Of a DNA stretch of 64,000 nucleotides, positions 32,495 through 41,896 are shown one piece after another (the first letter of the stretch is position 1; each line of letters opens with the position of its first letter). A model generated the notes under the pieces. That model made no database searches and was not told where the DNA came from. It worked only from the letters and a program-made list of their open reading frames with translations. The DNA comes from Haloarcula sp. CBA1129 (GTDB lineage: Archaea > Halobacteriota > Halobacteria > Halobacteriales > Haloarculaceae): contig NZ_RKSM01000001.1 of the NCBI RefSeq assembly GCF_008729015.1, positions 3,100,001 through 3,164,000 on the forward strand, read 5' to 3'. A program made the position numbers and the translations under genes.

Positions 32495-33412
32495 ATGGCG
32501 CAGATATTACAGTACCTGGCAAACGGGCTCGTTTTCAGTAGTATCATCATCCTCGGGAGTATCGGGCTCTCGCTGGTCTACAGCATCGCCGACTTCGCGA
32601 ACTTCGCACACGGCGACACGATGACGCTTGGTGCCTACGGGGCGTTCGTCGCGTTCGGTGTGTTCGGCGGTCTCGGCGGCACCGTTCTCGGCCTTCCTTT
32701 GGGCTTTTTCCTGTCTCTGGTGGTTGGGATGGCGCTTGCGGCTGTCGTCGCTGTCCTCACCCATATTCTCGTGTACAAGCCCCTCGATACGGACTCGATC
32801 GGGCTCCTCATCACGAGCATCGGTGTGGCGTTCGTCTACCGCGCGGTGCTACAGGCAACCTTCGGGACGGACTTCCTGCAGTACGATATCAGTCGCAGCG
32901 GGCCGATTCCGGTGCTGCTGGATACGCTTGATGTCGCAGTGACACAGCGGGATGTCGCAATTATCGTCAGCGCGGCGGTGCTCGTCGCCGGCCTGCATCT
33001 GTTGCTCCAGCGGACGACGCTGGGACGGAAGATGCGTGCGACGGCCGACAACCCCGATCTTGCACGCGTGAGCGGTATCCGAACCGACCGCGTCATCCTC
33101 GTCATGTGGGTCGTCGGCAGCGCCTTGGCCGCCGCTGGGGGCGTTTTCCTCGCGCTATACAGTCAGCTCGACCCACGAATCGGATTCAACATCCTGCTGG
33201 TCGTGTTCGCCGCGGTCATCCTCGGCGGCATCGGCTCGGTGTACGGCGCGATGCTCGGTGGCCTTCTCATCGGGATGCTCCACGAACTGACGCCGCTGCT
33301 TGGCGATATTGGACTCCCCATCAGCAACGCCTACGCGCCGGCCGTCGCGTTCGTCATCATGGTCGCGGTCCTGCTTGTCAGGCCTCGCGGCATCGCGGGT
33401 GATATGACATGA
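32495..33412 (+). CDS. Liv-type ABC transporter permease (LivH)
   Basis: A 305-residue inner-membrane permease with about eight helices. YSIADFANFAHGDTMTLGAY and LLQRTTLGRKMRATADNPDL, the cytoplasmic loop that contacts the ATPase, are LivH hallmarks. Its stop overlaps the next gene by 4 nt. Confidence 0.93.
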   Translation: MAQILQYLANGLVFSSIIILGSIGLSLVYSIADFANFAHGDTMTLGAYGAFVAFGVFGGLGGTVLGLPLGFFLSLVVGMALAAVVAVLTHILVYKPLDTDSIGLLITSIGVAFVYRAVLQATFGTDFLQYDISRSGPIPVLLDTLDVAVTQRDVAIIVSAAVLVAGLHLLLQRTTLGRKMRATADNPDLARVSGIRTDRVILVMWVVGSALAAAGGVFLALYSQLDPRIGFNILLVVFAAVILGGIGSVYGAMLGGLLIGMLHELTPLLGDIGLPISNAYAPAVAFVIMVAVLLVRPRGIAGDMT

Positions 33413-34518
33413 GTGCGCTCGATGTCGGTACGTACTCGCCCCGTGAGAAGGGCGTCGTCGGACTGCTTGGCGCACTCGGCGCGTTCCTGCTCGTTGCGGT
33501 GCTGACTGGCTTCCTCGCCCCAGCGTATCTGCTGTATCTCATTGGGCTGTCGGCGATGTACATGCTCCTCTCGATGGGGCTAAACGTCCAGTGGGGGTAC
33601 GGTGGCATGATCAACTTCAGTGTCGCGGCCTTCTTCGGCCTCGGCGCGTACGGGACCGCGTTGCTGACGGCGTCCGGCTCGCCGATATCCGGCGGTGTCA
33701 GCCCCGTCATCGCGCTGTTTGGCGGCCTCGGCCTCGCCGCGGTGCTCGCGGTCATTATCGGGTACCCGACGCTGAAGCTCCGCGACGACTACCTCGCCAT
33801 CGCGTCGCTGGGCCTCGCGGAGGTCGTCCGCATCTTCATCCTCAACGAATCACAGTGGACGGCGGGTAGCGCCGGACTGACCGGCATCCCGCTGTTCTTC
33901 TCTGACTGGCCCGTGCTCGGTGACCTGACCTACCCGTACATCTTCTACGCGGGCGGGACGCCGGTGTTCAACATGAGCCAGTCGGTCGTCACCAGCGCGC
34001 TGAACGTCGTTCTCGTCACGGTAATTGTCGCGGCGGTCTATCTGTTCCTGCGCCGCATCCACCAGTCGCCGTGGGGGCGCGTCCTGCGGACGATTCGGAC
34101 CGACGAGGACCTCGCGGAGACGCTGGGCAAGAACACCTTCGCGTTCAAGATGCAGGCGTTCGTCATCGGGAGCCTCATCATGGCGCTCGCGGGCGTGTTC
34201 TACTCCCATCTCGTGTTGTTCGTCAGCCCCTCGGACCTGCAGCCCATCACGACGTTCTACGTCTGGGTCGCCGTCATTCTCGGCGGCACCGGAAGCGACC
34301 GCGGCGCGATGCTGGGCGGGTTCACTATCGTCGCCATCCAGCAGGGGACGCGCTTCATGACCGACACCGGGCTGCTACCAATCGGCGCGGCACCGCTTCG
34401 ACTCATGCTGGTCGGCCTGCTCATCATCTTTATCGTCAGACTCCGCCCGGAGGGGATTCTCCCGCCGGAGCGTGAACTTATCTGGCCCGACTCGCTGGGC
34501 GGTGGTCGCGATGAGTGA
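33409..34518 (+). CDS. Liv-type ABC transporter permease (LivM)
   Basis: A 369-residue permease, partner of LivH. GLNVQWGYGGMINFSVAAFF and the ATPase-coupling loop SPWGRVLRTIRTDEDLAETL are typical. The N-terminal region has extra hydrophobic segments, as in most LivM. It overlaps livG by 8 nt (ATGAGTGA). Confidence 0.93.
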   Translation: MSALDVGTYSPREKGVVGLLGALGAFLLVAVLTGFLAPAYLLYLIGLSAMYMLLSMGLNVQWGYGGMINFSVAAFFGLGAYGTALLTASGSPISGGVSPVIALFGGLGLAAVLAVIIGYPTLKLRDDYLAIASLGLAEVVRIFILNESQWTAGSAGLTGIPLFFSDWPVLGDLTYPYIFYAGGTPVFNMSQSVVTSALNVVLVTVIVAAVYLFLRRIHQSPWGRVLRTIRTDEDLAETLGKNTFAFKMQAFVIGSLIMALAGVFYSHLVLFVSPSDLQPITTFYVWVAVILGGTGSDRGAMLGGFTIVAIQQGTRFMTDTGLLPIGAAPLRLMLVGLLIIFIVRLRPEGILPPERELIWPDSLGGGRDE

Positions 34519-35323
34519 GCAGTCGCTCGTCTCCGATGGCCCCGTCCTCGGGAAGGCTGACCCTGTTCTCCGTGCCGAGGGTCTAGAGAAACGCTTCGGC
34601 GGCCTCGTGGCGACGGACAACGCGTCAATCGAGGTCGAACGCGGCACGATAACTGGCCTCATCGGTCCCAACGGGGCCGGCAAATCGACGCTGTTCAACC
34701 TCGTCTCGGGCTTCTACGAGCCCGATGCGGGCTCGGTCGCGGTCAACGGCGTCGACGTGACCGGGCAGAAGCCCCACGAAATCGCCGATCAGGGGATGAT
34801 CCGGACGTTCCAGACGCCGCGCAAACCGGAGGGCATGACCGTCCGGGAGGCGCTGCTTGTGGGGCCGCACAACCAGACTGGGGAATCGATTATTCCGCTG
34901 TTCACCTCGCCTGACACCGTCGAACAGGAGGAACGGCGCTCGCTGGAACAGGCCCAAGAGATGCTCGAACGGTTCGAGATCGGCGACCTAGCGACCCAGC
35001 CTGCGACAGACCTCTCCGGCGGGCAGATGAAACTGGTCGAACTGGCCCGCGGGATGATGGCCGAACCCGACCTGCTCCTGCTCGACGAGCCCGTCGCCGG
35101 CGTCAACCCCGTACTGGCCGACAAACTGGCCGGGTTCATCGAGGAACTCAACGAGGAGGGCATCACCTTCCTCATCATCGAACACGATATGAACTTCATT
35201 ATGCGGCTGGCCGACCCGATCATCGTCCTCAATCAGGGGAGTGTCCTCGTCGAGGGGCCGCCGGAGGCGGTCCGGAGCGACGAGCGCGTCATCGACGCCT
35301 ATCTGGGAGGGCCGTCGGAATGA
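34511..35323 (+). CDS. Liv-type ABC transporter ATPase (LivG)
   Basis: A 270-residue ATPase. Walker A is IGPNGAGKSTLFNL, the signature is DLSGGQMKLVELARGMM, Walker B is LLLLDEPVAGV and the switch His is in FLIIEHDMNF. The ATG at 34511 is chosen because it gives the 8-nt overlap with livM and a short leader. It overlaps livF by 4 nt. Confidence 0.94.
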   Translation: MSEQSLVSDGPVLGKADPVLRAEGLEKRFGGLVATDNASIEVERGTITGLIGPNGAGKSTLFNLVSGFYEPDAGSVAVNGVDVTGQKPHEIADQGMIRTFQTPRKPEGMTVREALLVGPHNQTGESIIPLFTSPDTVEQEERRSLEQAQEMLERFEIGDLATQPATDLSGGQMKLVELARGMMAEPDLLLLDEPVAGVNPVLADKLAGFIEELNEEGITFLIIEHDMNFIMRLADPIIVLNQGSVLVEGPPEAVRSDERVIDAYLGGPSE

Positions 35324-36042
35324 CCGATCCCATCCTCACCGTCGACGGCGTCGACAGCGGCTACGGCGAGGTGCAGGTGCTCGACGACCTCTCCTTGACG
35401 CTCGGGGAGGGCGAAATCGCCTGCCTCGTTGGCCCGAACGGGGCCGGGAAGTCGACCGTCCTCAAGACGGTGTTCGGGATGCTCGAACCGTGGACCGGTT
35501 CCGTCCGTCTGGGCGACCGCGAGATCGGCGGGATGGCCCCCGAGGACATCGTCCGCATCGGCGTCGGCTACGTCCCACAGACCGAGAACGTGTTCGGCTC
35601 GCTGACCATCGACGAGAACCTCCGGATGGGCGGGGTCGCCCGCGACGGCGGCCTCGACGAGGTCGTGACCGAACTGTACGACCGGTTCCCCATCCTCGAC
35701 GACAAGCGCACCGCGAACGCCAAGACGCTGTCGGGCGGCCAGCGGCAGGTGCTCGCCTTCGCTCGCGCACTCGTGATGGAGCCCGACGTGTTGCTCATCG
35801 ACGAGCCCAGCGCCGGACTTGCGCCCAACACCGCAAAGGAGGTGTTCGACGACGTGGAGACGGTCAACGAACTCGGCACGTCGATTCTGATGGTCGAGCA
35901 AAACGCCCGCGAGGGACTGGGTATCTCCGACCGCGGGTTCGTCCTCGATCAGGGGACAGTCAAGTTCGAGGGCGAGGCCGACTCGCTGCTTGATGACCCC
36001 GAGGTGTCCCGACTGTATCTCGGCGGCGAATCCCGTCGCTGA
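35320..36042 (+). CDS. Liv-type ABC transporter ATPase (LivF)
   Basis: A 240-residue ATPase. Walker A is VGPNGAGKSTVLKT, the signature is TLSGGQRQVLAFARALV, Walker B is VLLIDEPSAGL and the switch region is SILMVEQNAREGL, where Gln replaces the usual His-Asp order as in other LivF. It is the last gene of the five-gene transporter operon. Confidence 0.94.
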   Translation: MTDPILTVDGVDSGYGEVQVLDDLSLTLGEGEIACLVGPNGAGKSTVLKTVFGMLEPWTGSVRLGDREIGGMAPEDIVRIGVGYVPQTENVFGSLTIDENLRMGGVARDGGLDEVVTELYDRFPILDDKRTANAKTLSGGQRQVLAFARALVMEPDVLLIDEPSAGLAPNTAKEVFDDVETVNELGTSILMVEQNAREGLGISDRGFVLDQGTVKFEGEADSLLDDPEVSRLYLGGESRR

Positions 36043-36148
36043 GATCGTTTCGGCTGTCTCAGTCGTGTCATGCGCGGTGCTGCGGTGACGAGCCGTCCCC
36101 GAGAGGACAAGGCAACACAGAAAAGCCCCCCTTACATACCGCCTGCCA

Positions 36149-36559
36149 ATGACGGTGATGCTCCCGACCGAGGCCGACGACTGGGCCGTTGCGTGGCGCG
36201 ACCGGATCAACGAACGGGACGCCTTCGCTGACAGTGCCGACGGCTTCACCGCCGCGTTCTGTTTCGAGATTCGCGCCGACGACGCCTACGCCGGTGCGCC
36301 GATACAGTTCTCGGTCGTCATCGAAGACGGCGTCTGTACCGCCGCCAGAACGGCTACAGACCCCGAGTACGACTTCGCATTCCGTGGCCCCTACAGCGAG
36401 TGGGTCACCATGCTGCAGGGCGATCTCGATATCTCCGCCGCCGCAATGGACGGCACCTTCGATGTCGAGGGCGACACGATGCGGCTGCTTCGCCGGCAGG
36501 ACACCATCGCCGAGATGGTCGCGGCGGCACAGAACGTCGACACCGAGTTCGAGTACTGA
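36149..36559 (+). CDS. SCP2 sterol-binding domain protein
   Basis: A 136-residue single SCP2-like domain, a fold that binds hydrophobic ligands. The pattern FCFEIRADDAY ... PIQFSVVIEDGVCTAARTAT ... DYDFAFRGPYSEWVTMLQGD is characteristic. The ATG at 36158 is an alternative start. No lipid genes adjoin; the ligand is unknown. Confidence 0.8.
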   Translation: MTVMLPTEADDWAVAWRDRINERDAFADSADGFTAAFCFEIRADDAYAGAPIQFSVVIEDGVCTAARTATDPEYDFAFRGPYSEWVTMLQGDLDISAAAMDGTFDVEGDTMRLLRRQDTIAEMVAAAQNVDTEFEY

Positions 36560-36597
36560 CCGACGGGCTTTTGTCCGCCCGCTTGGCCTACACGGGT

Positions 36598-36834
36598 ATG
36601 CTCGACAAACTCGGTGCGGTTGGCATCGGCGGCATCGTCGTGTTGCTCGCCGGTATCGGTCTGGTCGCATGGCAGTCACCCATCGTCGCCGCCGGCATCG
36701 CCCTCGTCGTCGGCGGCCTCGGACTGGTCGTCTACGGCCTCGTCACGAGCCTGCTCGGCGCGTTCGGTCTCGGCGGTGGGATGGGCGGTATGGGCGGCGG
36801 TGGAATGGGTGGCGGTGGCGGCGGCATGCCCTGA
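36598..36834 (+). CDS. Small membrane protein with Gly/Met-rich tail (DUF7470-like)
   Basis: A 78-residue protein with two hydrophobic helices (about residues 8-25 and 29-55) and a C-terminal tail made almost only of Gly and Met (about 59-78). The family name is from memory. It follows the SCP2 gene by 38 bp on the same strand. Confidence 0.7.
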   Translation: MLDKLGAVGIGGIVVLLAGIGLVAWQSPIVAAGIALVVGGLGLVVYGLVTSLLGAFGLGGGMGGMGGGGMGGGGGGMP

Positions 36835-36886
36835 CACCCGCTGAATATCCATTTTTCAACTCGACTGTGGACCGCTAGCCTGCCGG

Positions 36887-38863
36887 TCAGTTCTCGCTCG
36901 TCGGCCGGTCGGCCCGGTGCTCGCTGATGATCTGGTCGACCATCTCCGCGTTCTGTTCCTTCCGGCGGTCGGCGGCCCGCTCCTCCCAGTCCTCGAGTGC
37001 GGCCTCGATTTCGCCCTCGCGGGCGACGGCCAGTTCGTCCACCTCCTGAACAGTGACCATGTCGGCCGGCGCGACGGGAATGTCGTTGTCGAACAGCACC
37101 TGATCGGCGATATCGGAGAGGTTCCCGTTCCGGAGCACGATTTTCGGGTCGACATCGGCTAACTGCTGGGCGGTCGACCGGCCAGCGCCCGAGGCGTCCC
37201 GGAACATGACGATATCGTCCTCGACGAGGCCGAAGCGCTCGTCGGCGTCGGCGATGGCGTCCTTGGTGAACTGCTCGACCACTTTGACTGGTGTCAGCCC
37301 TTCCTGTTTCTCCGAGACATCGGCGAAGTTCGAGTGGTCGAGCTTCCACAGTGCCTTCAGCCGGTCGAGCTTGTCGGCCAGCGCCTCGCGTTTCTCCTCC
37401 TCTTCCTCGACTTTCCGCTCTAACGCCTCGTTGCGCCGCTGGAGCCGCGTCACCTCGCGGTCCTTCCGGACTTCACGCCGCCCCTCGCTACGGGCTTTCT
37501 CCAGCTGTTTGTCCTTCTCGGAGAGCTGGTCGTCCTTTCGCTGTATCGTCTCCTTGAGGTCGTCGACGTGTGACTCAAGCCGTTCGATGCGGGCGTTCAG
37601 CCGCTTTATTTCCTTCTCGTCGTCGGTAAGTTCCCGCGGCTGGTGGGCCGTGGTGTCCTCGTCCTCGCCGTCGTCGTCTTCGAGGTCCCGCAGCACCGTC
37701 TCGACACTCTCCTCGCCGGCAACGACGCGGTCGATGACCGGCCCCACGTCGTGCTGTGGCGGTACCTTGCCCGCAACGCGCTCGAACTGGTCGGCGTGGT
37801 GGTCGAAGGCGTAGAGGGCGGCGGCCATCGCATCACGCTCGTGGTCGTTGTCGTAGGTCTCCTCGCGGGTCCGGTGTTTCTTCTCGTCCACTGGGAGGTC
37901 GGTGTCCGGTTCCCAGCCTGCGGCATTGAACGAGCGCCGGAGTTTCTCGACGGTTTCCGGCATCGGCGTCACGTCGGCGGCGACGACGACCGGCCGCCCG
38001 CGCTCGATTATCCACTCCGTCGTCGCGGCGGCGTCGTCAGTGCGAGAAGAGTACACGTCTAACACGGTGCCATCGAGGGAGACGATGGCGACGGCCGTCG
38101 TCGTCCCGGGGTCGACGCCGACGACGACGTGGTCGCGCCGTTTCGCAAGCGGCTTGAACTCGATACCGTCCCGTCGTTCGCGCTCGATCTCGACCCGTGT
38201 GTCGCCCGAACGCGCTCTCGATACGGGGATATCCTGTGGCCGGGCCGACACCTGAAACACGGCGTTGGAGAAGCCGCCGTACTTCTCGGTCACGTCTCGC
38301 TCGTACTCCAGTCCGGCGGCGTCGAGTTCGGACTCGATTTCGCGTGCTCGCTTCCTGACCGCGCCGTGGATACGCCGGGTGTAGCGGTCCTCTGACCAGC
38401 CGCCCTTGCCCGTCGAGCGGCCGCGGGAGACTTTCACCTCGGTCGTGTCGGTGAACGCGGACACCTCCTGCCCGACGTTAGCGGCGGCCAGCCGGGCCGC
38501 AGCCTCGGCCTCCTCCATCGGGTCCTTGCCGTAGGGGACGCCGTGGCGCTTAGCGACTCGCGACAGCGGTTCGGGCCGCTCGTCGCCGGTCACCTGCACC
38601 AGTTTCGTTTCGTCGGGGAGCGAGCCGAGAACGTGAATCAGGGCGTCCTTGTCCGCAGCGAGTTCGTACATGTTGTCCGTCGCGACGATGGCCGGCTCCT
38701 CCTGTTCGATACGCCGGCGGAGCTTCCGTCGCGAGACCACGTCTCGCTCGACTGATTCCCCGTCGAAGACCACCAGCGCGTACGAGGGCGCGTCACCGCG
38801 CACGTCGCCGCTCTGGATGTCGACCCCGAAGACGACCGCGTCGAGCGCTGCCGTGCGGTTCAC
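36887..38863 (-). CDS. DUF460 protein with RNase-H-like folds and a coiled coil
   Basis: A 658-residue archaeal DUF460 protein. The N-terminal region (AVVFGVDIQSGDVRG) and a second unit from about residue 245 (VVVGVDPGTTTAVAIVSLDG) show the DxG first strand of RuvC/YqgF-like RNase H folds. NDHERDAMAAALYAF, near residue 345, has the terminal catalytic Asp position. Residues ~415-500 form a long coiled coil. The C-terminal ~150 residues are a separate domain. It is probably an RNA- or DNA-processing nuclease, but no activity is established to my knowledge. A TATA box sits 24 bp before the ATG. Confidence 0.85.
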   Translation of the reverse strand: MNRTAALDAVVFGVDIQSGDVRGDAPSYALVVFDGESVERDVVSRRKLRRRIEQEEPAIVATDNMYELAADKDALIHVLGSLPDETKLVQVTGDERPEPLSRVAKRHGVPYGKDPMEEAEAAARLAAANVGQEVSAFTDTTEVKVSRGRSTGKGGWSEDRYTRRIHGAVRKRAREIESELDAAGLEYERDVTEKYGGFSNAVFQVSARPQDIPVSRARSGDTRVEIERERRDGIEFKPLAKRRDHVVVGVDPGTTTAVAIVSLDGTVLDVYSSRTDDAAATTEWIIERGRPVVVAADVTPMPETVEKLRRSFNAAGWEPDTDLPVDEKKHRTREETYDNDHERDAMAAALYAFDHHADQFERVAGKVPPQHDVGPVIDRVVAGEESVETVLRDLEDDDGEDEDTTAHQPRELTDDEKEIKRLNARIERLESHVDDLKETIQRKDDQLSEKDKQLEKARSEGRREVRKDREVTRLQRRNEALERKVEEEEEKREALADKLDRLKALWKLDHSNFADVSEKQEGLTPVKVVEQFTKDAIADADERFGLVEDDIVMFRDASGAGRSTAQQLADVDPKIVLRNGNLSDIADQVLFDNDIPVAPADMVTVQEVDELAVAREGEIEAALEDWEERAADRRKEQNAEMVDQIISEHRADRPTSEN

Positions 38864-38886
38864 GAACCATGGTAGGCGACGGTCGA

Positions 38887-38893
38887 CTATAAA
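38887..38893 (-). promoter_or_regulatory. TATA box of the DUF460 gene
   Basis: Minus-strand tttatag begins 30 bp before the ATG at 38863, predicting a leaderless transcript. One of the clearest TATA boxes of the window. Confidence 0.6.
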
Positions 38894-39018
38894 TCCGTTC
38901 CGGGGGACTCGAAGCGGCCTCCGACACCCAACCGTAACGTTTCTTAGTCACACATATCAACTGGGCTGCATGATTGCACAACAGCACCACACTGGGTGCA
39001 CCACGGGGGTCGGTCAGG

Positions 39019-39579
39019 ATGGCCTCTGAGAAAGAGAAAATGCTCGCGGGCGAGCGCTACGACGCGAGCGATCCGGAACTCGTCGCCGGCCGCGAGCGTG
39101 CGAACGAACTCACCCGAGAGTACAACCGCACCGACCCGTCGGAGGCTGACACCAGACGGGCGCTCATCGAGGACCTGTTCGGCTCGGTCGGTGGGGACTG
39201 CCACGTCGAACCCCCGTTTCGGTGTGACTACGGCGACAACATCCACGTCGGCGATGGGTTCTACGCGAACTTCGACTGCGTCGTGCTGGACGTCTGTCGG
39301 GTCGATATCGGCGACGACTGCCTGCTCGGGCCGGGCGTCCACATCTACACCGCAACGCACCCGCTCGATCCGGACGAACGACGCAGCGGCGCCGAGTACG
39401 GAAAGCCGGTGACTGTCGGTGATAACGTCTGGATCGGCGGGCAGGCAGTCATCAATCCGGGCGTTACCATCGGCGATGACGCCATCGTCGGGTCCGGCGC
39501 GGTCGTCACCGACGACGTTCCCGCCGGCGTCGTCGTTCAGGGCAACCCCGCATCGGTCGTGCGAGACATCGAGGACTGA
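39019..39579 (+). CDS. Maltose/galactoside O-acetyltransferase family (hexapeptide)
   Basis: A 186-residue left-handed beta-helix acetyltransferase. The N-terminal [20 protein letters not shown] is the Maa/LacA leader domain. Hexapeptide repeats then run from about residue 75 ([20 protein letters not shown]) to the end, with the catalytic His in [13 protein letters not shown]. The ATG at 39019 is chosen because it starts exactly at the leader domain. The acceptor sugar is unknown. Confidence 0.92.
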   Translation: MASEKEKMLAGERYDASDPELVAGRERANELTREYNRTDPSEADTRRALIEDLFGSVGGDCHVEPPFRCDYGDNIHVGDGFYANFDCVVLDVCRVDIGDDCLLGPGVHIYTATHPLDPDERRSGAEYGKPVTVGDNVWIGGQAVINPGVTIGDDAIVGSGAVVTDDVPAGVVVQGNPASVVRDIED

Positions 39580-39656
39580 CGGCCCCGTGCAGCAGCCACA
39601 GCTGAATGGATGTGACCCGTCGCGGGGTTCTTCGCGCTGTGGCACGTCCCCCCTGT

Positions 39657-40004
39657 ATGGACACGACAACGGAACACGGCGTTCGAACGGTCGAAACACG
39701 GAGCGAACTCGACGACGTGGTGGCGACGGCCGACCGCGTACTGGCGATGGTCCGGACGACCGGCTGCACCATCTGCAAGTCGATGGAGCCGATACTCGAC
39801 ATTGCCGCGAAGGCCACCGACGCTACGGTGGTCGTTTTCAATCCGAAACGCGACCTCGACGCCGTTGCGGCGTTCGATGTCCGGAGCGTCCCGACGTTCC
39901 TGCTGTTCGCCGACGGCGAGCTTATCGACCGCCGTGCCGACGGGTTCGTCCCGGCCGAGGAGCTTATCGAGTTCATCGAGAGCGGGTCGGAATCGGGTGT
40001 GTGA
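39657..40004 (+). CDS. Thioredoxin-fold protein with CTIC motif
   Basis: A 115-residue thioredoxin. The redox motif is TTGCTICKSMEPILD (CxxC with Thr-Ile between), and the cis-proline lies in DVRSVPTFLLFADGE. It may reduce protein disulfides in the cytoplasm. The unusual CTIC in place of CGPC suggests a different redox potential or partner. The ATG at 39657 gives the expected length. Confidence 0.88.
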   Translation: MDTTTEHGVRTVETRSELDDVVATADRVLAMVRTTGCTICKSMEPILDIAAKATDATVVVFNPKRDLDAVAAFDVRSVPTFLLFADGELIDRRADGFVPAEELIEFIESGSESGV

Positions 40005-40066
40005 GCTGGGCCGCATTGTCACACTGAGACAACACTTATACCCCCGCTTGTCGAAGCGCTCCCTTG

Positions 40067-40834
40067 ATGGCCCTCCAAATCGGCTCCGCCCTCGAAGAGG
40101 CGGGGTATCGGCTGTTCAGTCGTACCGGCGCGATACTGTTCGGGGCGTTTCTCGCCCTGATGTGTGGCATTCAGGCACTGTCTAACACGATTCTAGCGAT
40201 TACCTACGCAAGGCTGGGGTACGGTGAGCTCGCCTCGATGATACCACTCACTCTCGACATCTCGCTCAACGTCGCCGGTGCTGGTATCGCCGTCAGCTCC
40301 GTGGTTTCACTGTATCTCACCATCGTCAGCTTCCGGACGTTCGTCGGCGACGCACGCGACAGCTTCCCTGCCGGCGCGTTTACGCGGAACGTGCCGCTGG
40401 CGATGGTGAACGTGATCGTCGGCGGCATCGTCTACGGCCTGCTGGTGTTCATCGGGTCGGTCTTGCTCCTCATCCCCGGCATCTTCGCGTACGTCGCGTT
40501 CATCTTCATGATGCCCTATATCGTCGCCGAAGACCGGAACTTCGTCGCGGCGCTCAAGCAGAGCTACCGGCTCACTGAGGGAGACCGGGTTGGGATGTTC
40601 GTCCTGCTGTGCATCGTCGTTGCTGTCGGGACGCTTCTCGGCGGTATCGTTGGGTTTGTGGGCTCGCTGGCGCTCCCGGGCCCGGCCTCTCTGTTGCCGA
40701 CCGTCGTCATCCAACCGCTGATATCGCTGTACAGCACCGCGGTTATCGCGGTCGCGTTCGAGCAACTCCGTGAGCGTGACGGGACGCCGCCGTCTGCCCT
40801 GAGCGAGGACGACACGTCGATGGCCGCTCTCTGA
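40067..40834 (+). CDS. Integral membrane protein (DUF7847-like), unknown function
   Basis: A 255-residue protein with about six membrane helices. Two long internal segments (VIVGGIVYGLLVFIGSVLLL and VGMFVLLCIVVAVGTLLGGI) flank the loop MMPYIVAEDRNFVAALKQSY. That loop resembles the glycerophosphoryl diester phosphodiesterase membrane domain/DUF7847 group. The ATG at 40067 is used in preference to the adjoining TTG. No function assigned. Confidence 0.75.
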   Translation: MALQIGSALEEAGYRLFSRTGAILFGAFLALMCGIQALSNTILAITYARLGYGELASMIPLTLDISLNVAGAGIAVSSVVSLYLTIVSFRTFVGDARDSFPAGAFTRNVPLAMVNVIVGGIVYGLLVFIGSVLLLIPGIFAYVAFIFMMPYIVAEDRNFVAALKQSYRLTEGDRVGMFVLLCIVVAVGTLLGGIVGFVGSLALPGPASLLPTVVIQPLISLYSTAVIAVAFEQLRERDGTPPSALSEDDTSMAAL

Positions 40835-40919
40835 CTGGCGCTGCTGGCTGCTGTCGTCCCAACCAGAGACTGCTACCGGACCGTGACTGTCTTATCCATC
40901 CAGTTTCCTATCGGGAGCA

Positions 40920-41438
40920 ATGCGACGGCATCGGGTCGGAACGAGTCTGTACGCCGGTGTGCTGTTTGTCGTCCTCGGCGTTCTCGCGTGGGCGACTGGC
41001 CAGCCGTTCATCTTCCCGAGTCTCGGTCCCTCGGCGTTCATCCTCGCGTTCGAGCGGGAGAGCAACCGGACACAGCTGACCAGCGTCGTCGTGAGCCATC
41101 TCATCGGCGGCGTCGCAGGGCTGCTCGCGTACACCTTGCTCGCAAGCGGCGTCTCCCTCGTTGCGGACCCGGCCGCGTTCTCGACGGCCGGCCTCCGCCT
41201 CGTCGCGAGTGCGACGCTCTCAATTGTCGCCACGAGCTGGGGGATGATCGCCACCGACACGATTCATGCCCCGGCCTGTGCCACGACACTCATCGTTTCG
41301 CTGGGGCTGCTCTCGACGCCGCTGCAGGTCACAACCATTGTCCTCGGCGTGGGTGTCCTCGTTGCGTTCCACGCACTTGTGCTCTCTGTGTATCACCGAG
41401 CTATCGGTTCGTCCCGGCCGGGAGTCGTCGATGGCTAA
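40920..41438 (+). CDS. HPP family membrane protein
   Basis: A 172-residue four- to five-helix protein. GQPFIFPSLGPSAFILAFER includes the family HPP-like turn (here GPS), and HAPACATTLIVSLGLLSTPL the second. HPP proteins are implicated in nitrite transport in chloroplasts and cyanobacteria; the haloarchaeal role is unknown. Convergent with the universal stress protein gene. Confidence 0.82.
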   Translation: MRRHRVGTSLYAGVLFVVLGVLAWATGQPFIFPSLGPSAFILAFERESNRTQLTSVVVSHLIGGVAGLLAYTLLASGVSLVADPAAFSTAGLRLVASATLSIVATSWGMIATDTIHAPACATTLIVSLGLLSTPLQVTTIVLGVGVLVAFHALVLSVYHRAIGSSRPGVVDG

Positions 41439-41454
41439 CGGTCTCTACTGTGGC

Positions 41455-41892
41455 TCACTCGTCCGGTAGTTGGACGGTCAGCACCGGCACCGGCGATTCG
41501 CGAACGACTGTTTCCGCGACGCTCCCGATGAGATAGTGGTCCAGTCCGGTCCGGCCGTGGGTCCCCATCACGACGAGGTCCGCTGGAATCTCCGTGACCG
41601 CGTCGACGATTTCGGTCTTCGGGACGCCCTCTCGCTGCGTGGTTTCGACCGAGACGTCGTCGGGTAGCTCGGCGACAGTCGTTTCAATGGCCGCCCCAGC
41701 ACGCTCGCGCTCTGCCTCGACCCACGCGTCGGCCGAGAGGCCGCTAGACGGGCTCTCGAACCGGTTGCGGCTGTCGACGACTGAGAGTACGTGGACTGTC
41801 GCGTCGAACCGCCCTGCAATCGCTCCGGCGTGTCTTGCGGCCGCGCCGATACCGTCGCTGCCGTCGGTTGGGAGGAGAATGGTGTCGTACAT
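41455..41892 (-). CDS. Universal stress protein (UspA)
   Basis: A 145-residue UspA domain. LLPTDGSDGIGAAARHAGAI at the N-terminus and the ATP-binding loop MGTHGRTGLDHYLIGSVAET near the C-terminus define the ATP-binding class. The ATG at 41892 lies 4 bp after the stop of the TSUP gene, implying one transcript, so the protein may modulate that transporter. Confidence 0.92.
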   Translation of the reverse strand: MYDTILLPTDGSDGIGAAARHAGAIAGRFDATVHVLSVVDSRNRFESPSSGLSADAWVEAERERAGAAIETTVAELPDDVSVETTQREGVPKTEIVDAVTEIPADLVVMGTHGRTGLDHYLIGSVAETVVRESPVPVLTVQLPDE

Positions 41893-41896
41893 CGGT

